Positions 61,574-64,000 of a stretch of DNA of 64,000 bases are shown piece after piece (position 1 is the stretch's first letter; each line of letters starts with the position of its first letter). Both the position numbers and the translations under genes were made by a program. Source of the DNA: DTU013 sp964490975 (lineage in GTDB: Bacteria; Bacillota; Clostridia; Acetivibrionales; DTU013); the NCBI GenBank assembly GCA_964490975.1, contig CAZBEQ010000005.1:1-64000 (forward strand). Reading direction: 5' to 3'. A model generated the notes under the pieces. The model was not told the DNA's origin. It saw nothing but the letters and a program-made list of their open reading frames with translations, and did no database searches.

Positions 61574-62413
61574 ATGAATAAAAACACTGCGATTACAAGT
61601 AAACTGGTAAAACCGATAAATGTACTAAAGGCCGTCGCATTCGTTACCTATAAGGAATGGGCGGCCTACCGTACTCATTCCATGGTTTCGATATTTGTCG
61701 GACCGGTTTATTTTCTTGCGCAATATTTTATATGGAATGCGGTATATGCCGCCCGTGGAGATATCAACGGGCTTACTCTTGATCAGATGCTGACCTACTT
61801 TGGGATGGCCGCATTAATTAATTATCTTATCATGGATTTTGCGGACTGGAATCTGCAGATGCTGATTCAAACTGGCAAATTCCTGACATATATGCTAAGG
61901 CCGATGTCCCATATCTATTTTGCCTTTTCCCAGAAGGTAGGACACAGGATACTTGGACTGACCTTCGAATTTATCCCTGTGTTCCTGATATTCGCCCTTG
62001 TATACAAGATCCCGTTGATTCCTCCCAGCATTGGGTATGCTATTATATCCATACTACTGGGTTTCATAATGATGTTCCTGGTGAACTATTGCGTGGGGAT
62101 CACTGCCTTCTGGCTCACAAAGACCACCGGCATAAGGAGGATGTTCCTGCTGCTTCGTGATATCTGTTCAGGCGTTTTTCTGCCGCTTTCCTTTTTCCCC
62201 GGCATAATACAAAAAGTAATGTTTGTACTGCCGTTCCAGTTCATCGGTTATGTGCCTGTAAGGGTATGTATTGGCTCATACGAACTTGGAGGGGTTACGC
62301 TCGGTATACCACAGATCGTAGGGATCCAGACTCTGGCTGTCATAGCCATGCTCCTGTTCACATGGATGTTCTCAAAGCTGGGAATTAAAAGGTTTACGGG
62401 GGTGGGAGCATGA
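61574..62413 (+). CDS. ABC-2 type permease (DUF990 family), first subunit
   Basis: 279 residues with six predicted helices. MVSIFVGPVYFLAQYFIW and LIQTGKFLTYMLRPMSHIYFAFSQKVGHR are typical of the ABC2_membrane_6 family, which occurs as two different permeases with one ATPase (compare daunorubicin-type exporters). The stop overlaps the next gene by 4 nt. The substrate is unknown. Confidence 0.9.
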   Translation: MNKNTAITSKLVKPINVLKAVAFVTYKEWAAYRTHSMVSIFVGPVYFLAQYFIWNAVYAARGDINGLTLDQMLTYFGMAALINYLIMDFADWNLQMLIQTGKFLTYMLRPMSHIYFAFSQKVGHRILGLTFEFIPVFLIFALVYKIPLIPPSIGYAIISILLGFIMMFLVNYCVGITAFWLTKTTGIRRMFLLLRDICSGVFLPLSFFPGIIQKVMFVLPFQFIGYVPVRVCIGSYELGGVTLGIPQIVGIQTLAVIAMLLFTWMFSKLGIKRFTGVGA

Positions 62414-63192
62414 AACGGATGCTGAAAATTTATCTTGTATCTCTTAAAAACAGCTTTGCGGCAAGAATGGCCTACCGAGGCGATTTCTTTTTCTGCTGCA
62501 TCATGGTATTGGTTTCAGAGCTGTTAATGCCACTGCTGACGGTGCTTATTTACTCGACGGGTGCTTCATTTCCGGGCTGGGATCTGCCTGAGATCATGGT
62601 GCTCCAGGGTATATTCGTGTTGTCACGCGGTACTGCAAACCTGCTTTTCTTCGGCATGGTATATAATACACTAAGTCATGTCAGAGAGGGCACCTATGAC
62701 CTTTTTATGATAAAGCCTGCATCAACACTTTTCATGTCCATAGCAACAGGCTTTGAACCTGACAGCGTCGGTACGATAACGGGCGGCCTGCTCGTAACTA
62801 TATTAGCGTTGCGCAATTTACCGATGCCTGGTATAGTCAATATACTTCAATTTTTGCTGTTTTTCATCTTTTCATTAATATCACTATTTTCATTTGCTGT
62901 GCTAATGTCCGCCACAGTTTTTAAATGGGTGGGTAACAGCAGGATATACGAGATATTCGACAGTATCGCAGCATTCGGTAACTACCCAATGACCATTTTC
63001 AGCAGGACCTTTCAGGCTATCATAAGTTATGTCATACCTGTATCGGTCATTGCTTTCTATCCTGCGTCGGCACTGCTCGTGAAGGATATATCTGGCATAT
63101 TTTCCATAATGCTGGTGTGTATCGTGTTTTTCCTGCTGAGTCTTGGCTTATGGCGGCTGATGCTTTCAAAATACAATAGTGCAGGAGGTTGA
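62410..63192 (+). CDS. ABC-2 type permease, second subunit
   Basis: 260 residues, six helices; LLFFGMVYNTLSHVREGTYDLFMIKPASTLFMSI is the counterpart of the KPxS/T coupling loop seen in this family. It forms a heterodimer with the preceding permease (inference). It starts within the stop codon of that gene (ATGA overlap), and the ATPase gene starts 4 bp after its stop. Confidence 0.9.
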   Translation: MKRMLKIYLVSLKNSFAARMAYRGDFFFCCIMVLVSELLMPLLTVLIYSTGASFPGWDLPEIMVLQGIFVLSRGTANLLFFGMVYNTLSHVREGTYDLFMIKPASTLFMSIATGFEPDSVGTITGGLLVTILALRNLPMPGIVNILQFLLFFIFSLISLFSFAVLMSATVFKWVGNSRIYEIFDSIAAFGNYPMTIFSRTFQAIISYVIPVSVIAFYPASALLVKDISGIFSIMLVCIVFFLLSLGLWRLMLSKYNSAGG

Positions 63193-63196
63193 TGAT

Positions 63197-64000
63197 ATGG
63201 ACATTATCCACATTGAAGAATTAAGAAAGACATACACAACATATGAAAGAGGAAGCACCTTCATCGATACCCTTAAAAGCCTGTTCGTCCGCAAAAGTAT
63301 CGAGATAGAGGCCCTAAAGGGAATAACACTGAGTATCCGTGAAGGAGAACTGCTTGGTTTTCTCGGCCCGAACGGAGCCGGGAAGTCCACGACCTTGAAA
63401 ATCCTTACCGGCGTTCTGTTTCCAACATCAGGGAAGGCAGACGTCATGGGCTTCACACCCTGGAGGCAGCGCAAGGCTTATGTGGCTAATATAGGCGCTG
63501 TTTTCGGTCAGAAATCCCAGCTGATTTGGGATATTCCGCCGATGGATTCGTTCGAAATGAACAAGGCCATATACGGTATATCGTCCGCCGATTTTAAACG
63601 TCGTCTCGATGAGATGGTAGAAATGCTGGGTCTTCAGAATATCATCCGCAAGCCTACCAGACAGCTCTCGCTGGGTGAAAGGATGAAATGCGAGTTTATT
63701 ATGGCAATGCTGCACAGTCCAAAAATCGTGTTCCTTGATGAACCGACAATAGGACTGGATGTGATAGCAAAGGAAAAGATCCGCGAATTTATCAGGGAAC
63801 AGAACAAAAAGGGCATTACTTTTATTCTGACAACACATGATCTTGGTGATGTTGAAGAACTGGCCAACAGAGTAGTCGTCGTAAACTACGGCGAAGTAGT
63901 ATACGATGACGCGATCGATTCTCTGAAAAAGTTTTCAGGCGCCAAAAAAAGAGTAAGTTTATCCGTCAAGAAGGAATTGCCTGACATGGCTAACATCCCC
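63197..64000 (+). CDS. ABC transporter ATP-binding protein, 3'-truncated by the window
   Basis: 268 codons are visible and the frame is still open at the window end. Walker A GPNGAGKST (residues 57-65), Q-loop VFGQKSQLIWD, signature LSLGERMK, Walker B IVFLDEPTIGLD and H-switch TTHDLGDVE are intact. The N-terminal extension before the first strand (YERGSTFIDTLKSLFVRK) is typical of the ATPase partner of DUF990 permeases. GGAGG lies 10 nt upstream. Confidence 0.95.
   Translation, partial: MDIIHIEELRKTYTTYERGSTFIDTLKSLFVRKSIEIEALKGITLSIREGELLGFLGPNGAGKSTTLKILTGVLFPTSGKADVMGFTPWRQRKAYVANIGAVFGQKSQLIWDIPPMDSFEMNKAIYGISSADFKRRLDEMVEMLGLQNIIRKPTRQLSLGERMKCEFIMAMLHSPKIVFLDEPTIGLDVIAKEKIREFIREQNKKGITFILTTHDLGDVEELANRVVVVNYGEVVYDDAIDSLKKFSGAKKRVSLSVKKELPDMANIP

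Overview
The window reads as a chromosomal segment of an endospore-forming, flagellated, rod-shaped member of the Clostridia (Bacillota). The evidence is a spoIVFA/spoIVFB pair, a Spo0E-type phosphatase, a SleB-type hydrolase behind a c-di-AMP riboswitch, motAB, a complete minCDE plus mreBCD shape cluster, GGAGG-type ribosome binding sites and a moderate A+T bias. No tRNA, rRNA, CRISPR array, prophage or transposase gene was recognised. Most genes look like core or housekeeping genes.

Layout. 0-2.5 kb: an orphan symporter accessory micropeptide, metF and a small membrane coiled-coil protein. 2.6-13.2 kb (minus strand): the cell-shape and division block maf-radC-mreB-mreC-mreD-mrdA-minC-minD-minE-mgsA, closed by a terminator, then spoIVFA-spoIVFB. 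13.4-20.8 kb: motAB, a class 1 isoprenoid-type enzyme, PspC, DUF1638, a YbhN-like flippase-fold protein, Asp23 and asnS. 21-30.5 kb: phosphoesterase, an unusual BMP-domain protein, GNAT, a MinJ-like PDZ membrane protein, isocitrate dehydrogenase, SEC-C protein, two divergent ECF-transporter S components, Spo0E and a Cys-rich YkgJ-like protein. 30.4-40.1 kb: a giant 2905-residue cyclic beta-1,2-glucan synthase and a patatin. 40.2-48.1 kb: c-di-AMP riboswitch with LysM/SleB hydrolase, a permuted NlpC/P60-like protein, an ECF sigma factor, a lone receiver, a GAF-GAF-GAF histidine kinase with its NarL-type regulator, and an M14 peptidoglycan peptidase. 48-64 kb: acyl-CoA synthetase, methyltransferase, an RDD-TPR-S41 fusion, LOG protein, GH26-like glycosidase, prohibitin, cyclophilin, NdpA, L25, a beta-lactamase-like hydrolase and an ABC-2 exporter cut off at the window end.

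The most unusual content is non-coding. Two diverged copies (28.2 and 59.1 kb, opposite orientation) of a small element carry 24-nt TG...CA sites: one inverted site, a 92-bp core, then two or three sites phased at exactly 50 bp. Two other sequence families (46.4 and 55.8 kb) have the same design with a core of about 90 bp. They resemble transposase-binding ends of multi-site insertion sequences stripped to mini-elements. Other non-coding structures are two REP-like near-perfect palindromes, a 190-bp fold-back inside the mrd/min cluster, a pair of related hairpin elements bracketing the L25 and hydrolase genes, and a terminator-like hairpin directly on the start of the glucan synthase gene. Among proteins, the methylglyoxal synthase lacks its catalytic aspartate, the SpoIVFA LytM domain lacks its catalytic histidine, and two multi-domain fusions (RDD-TPR-S41; ParB-like plus BMP) are notable.
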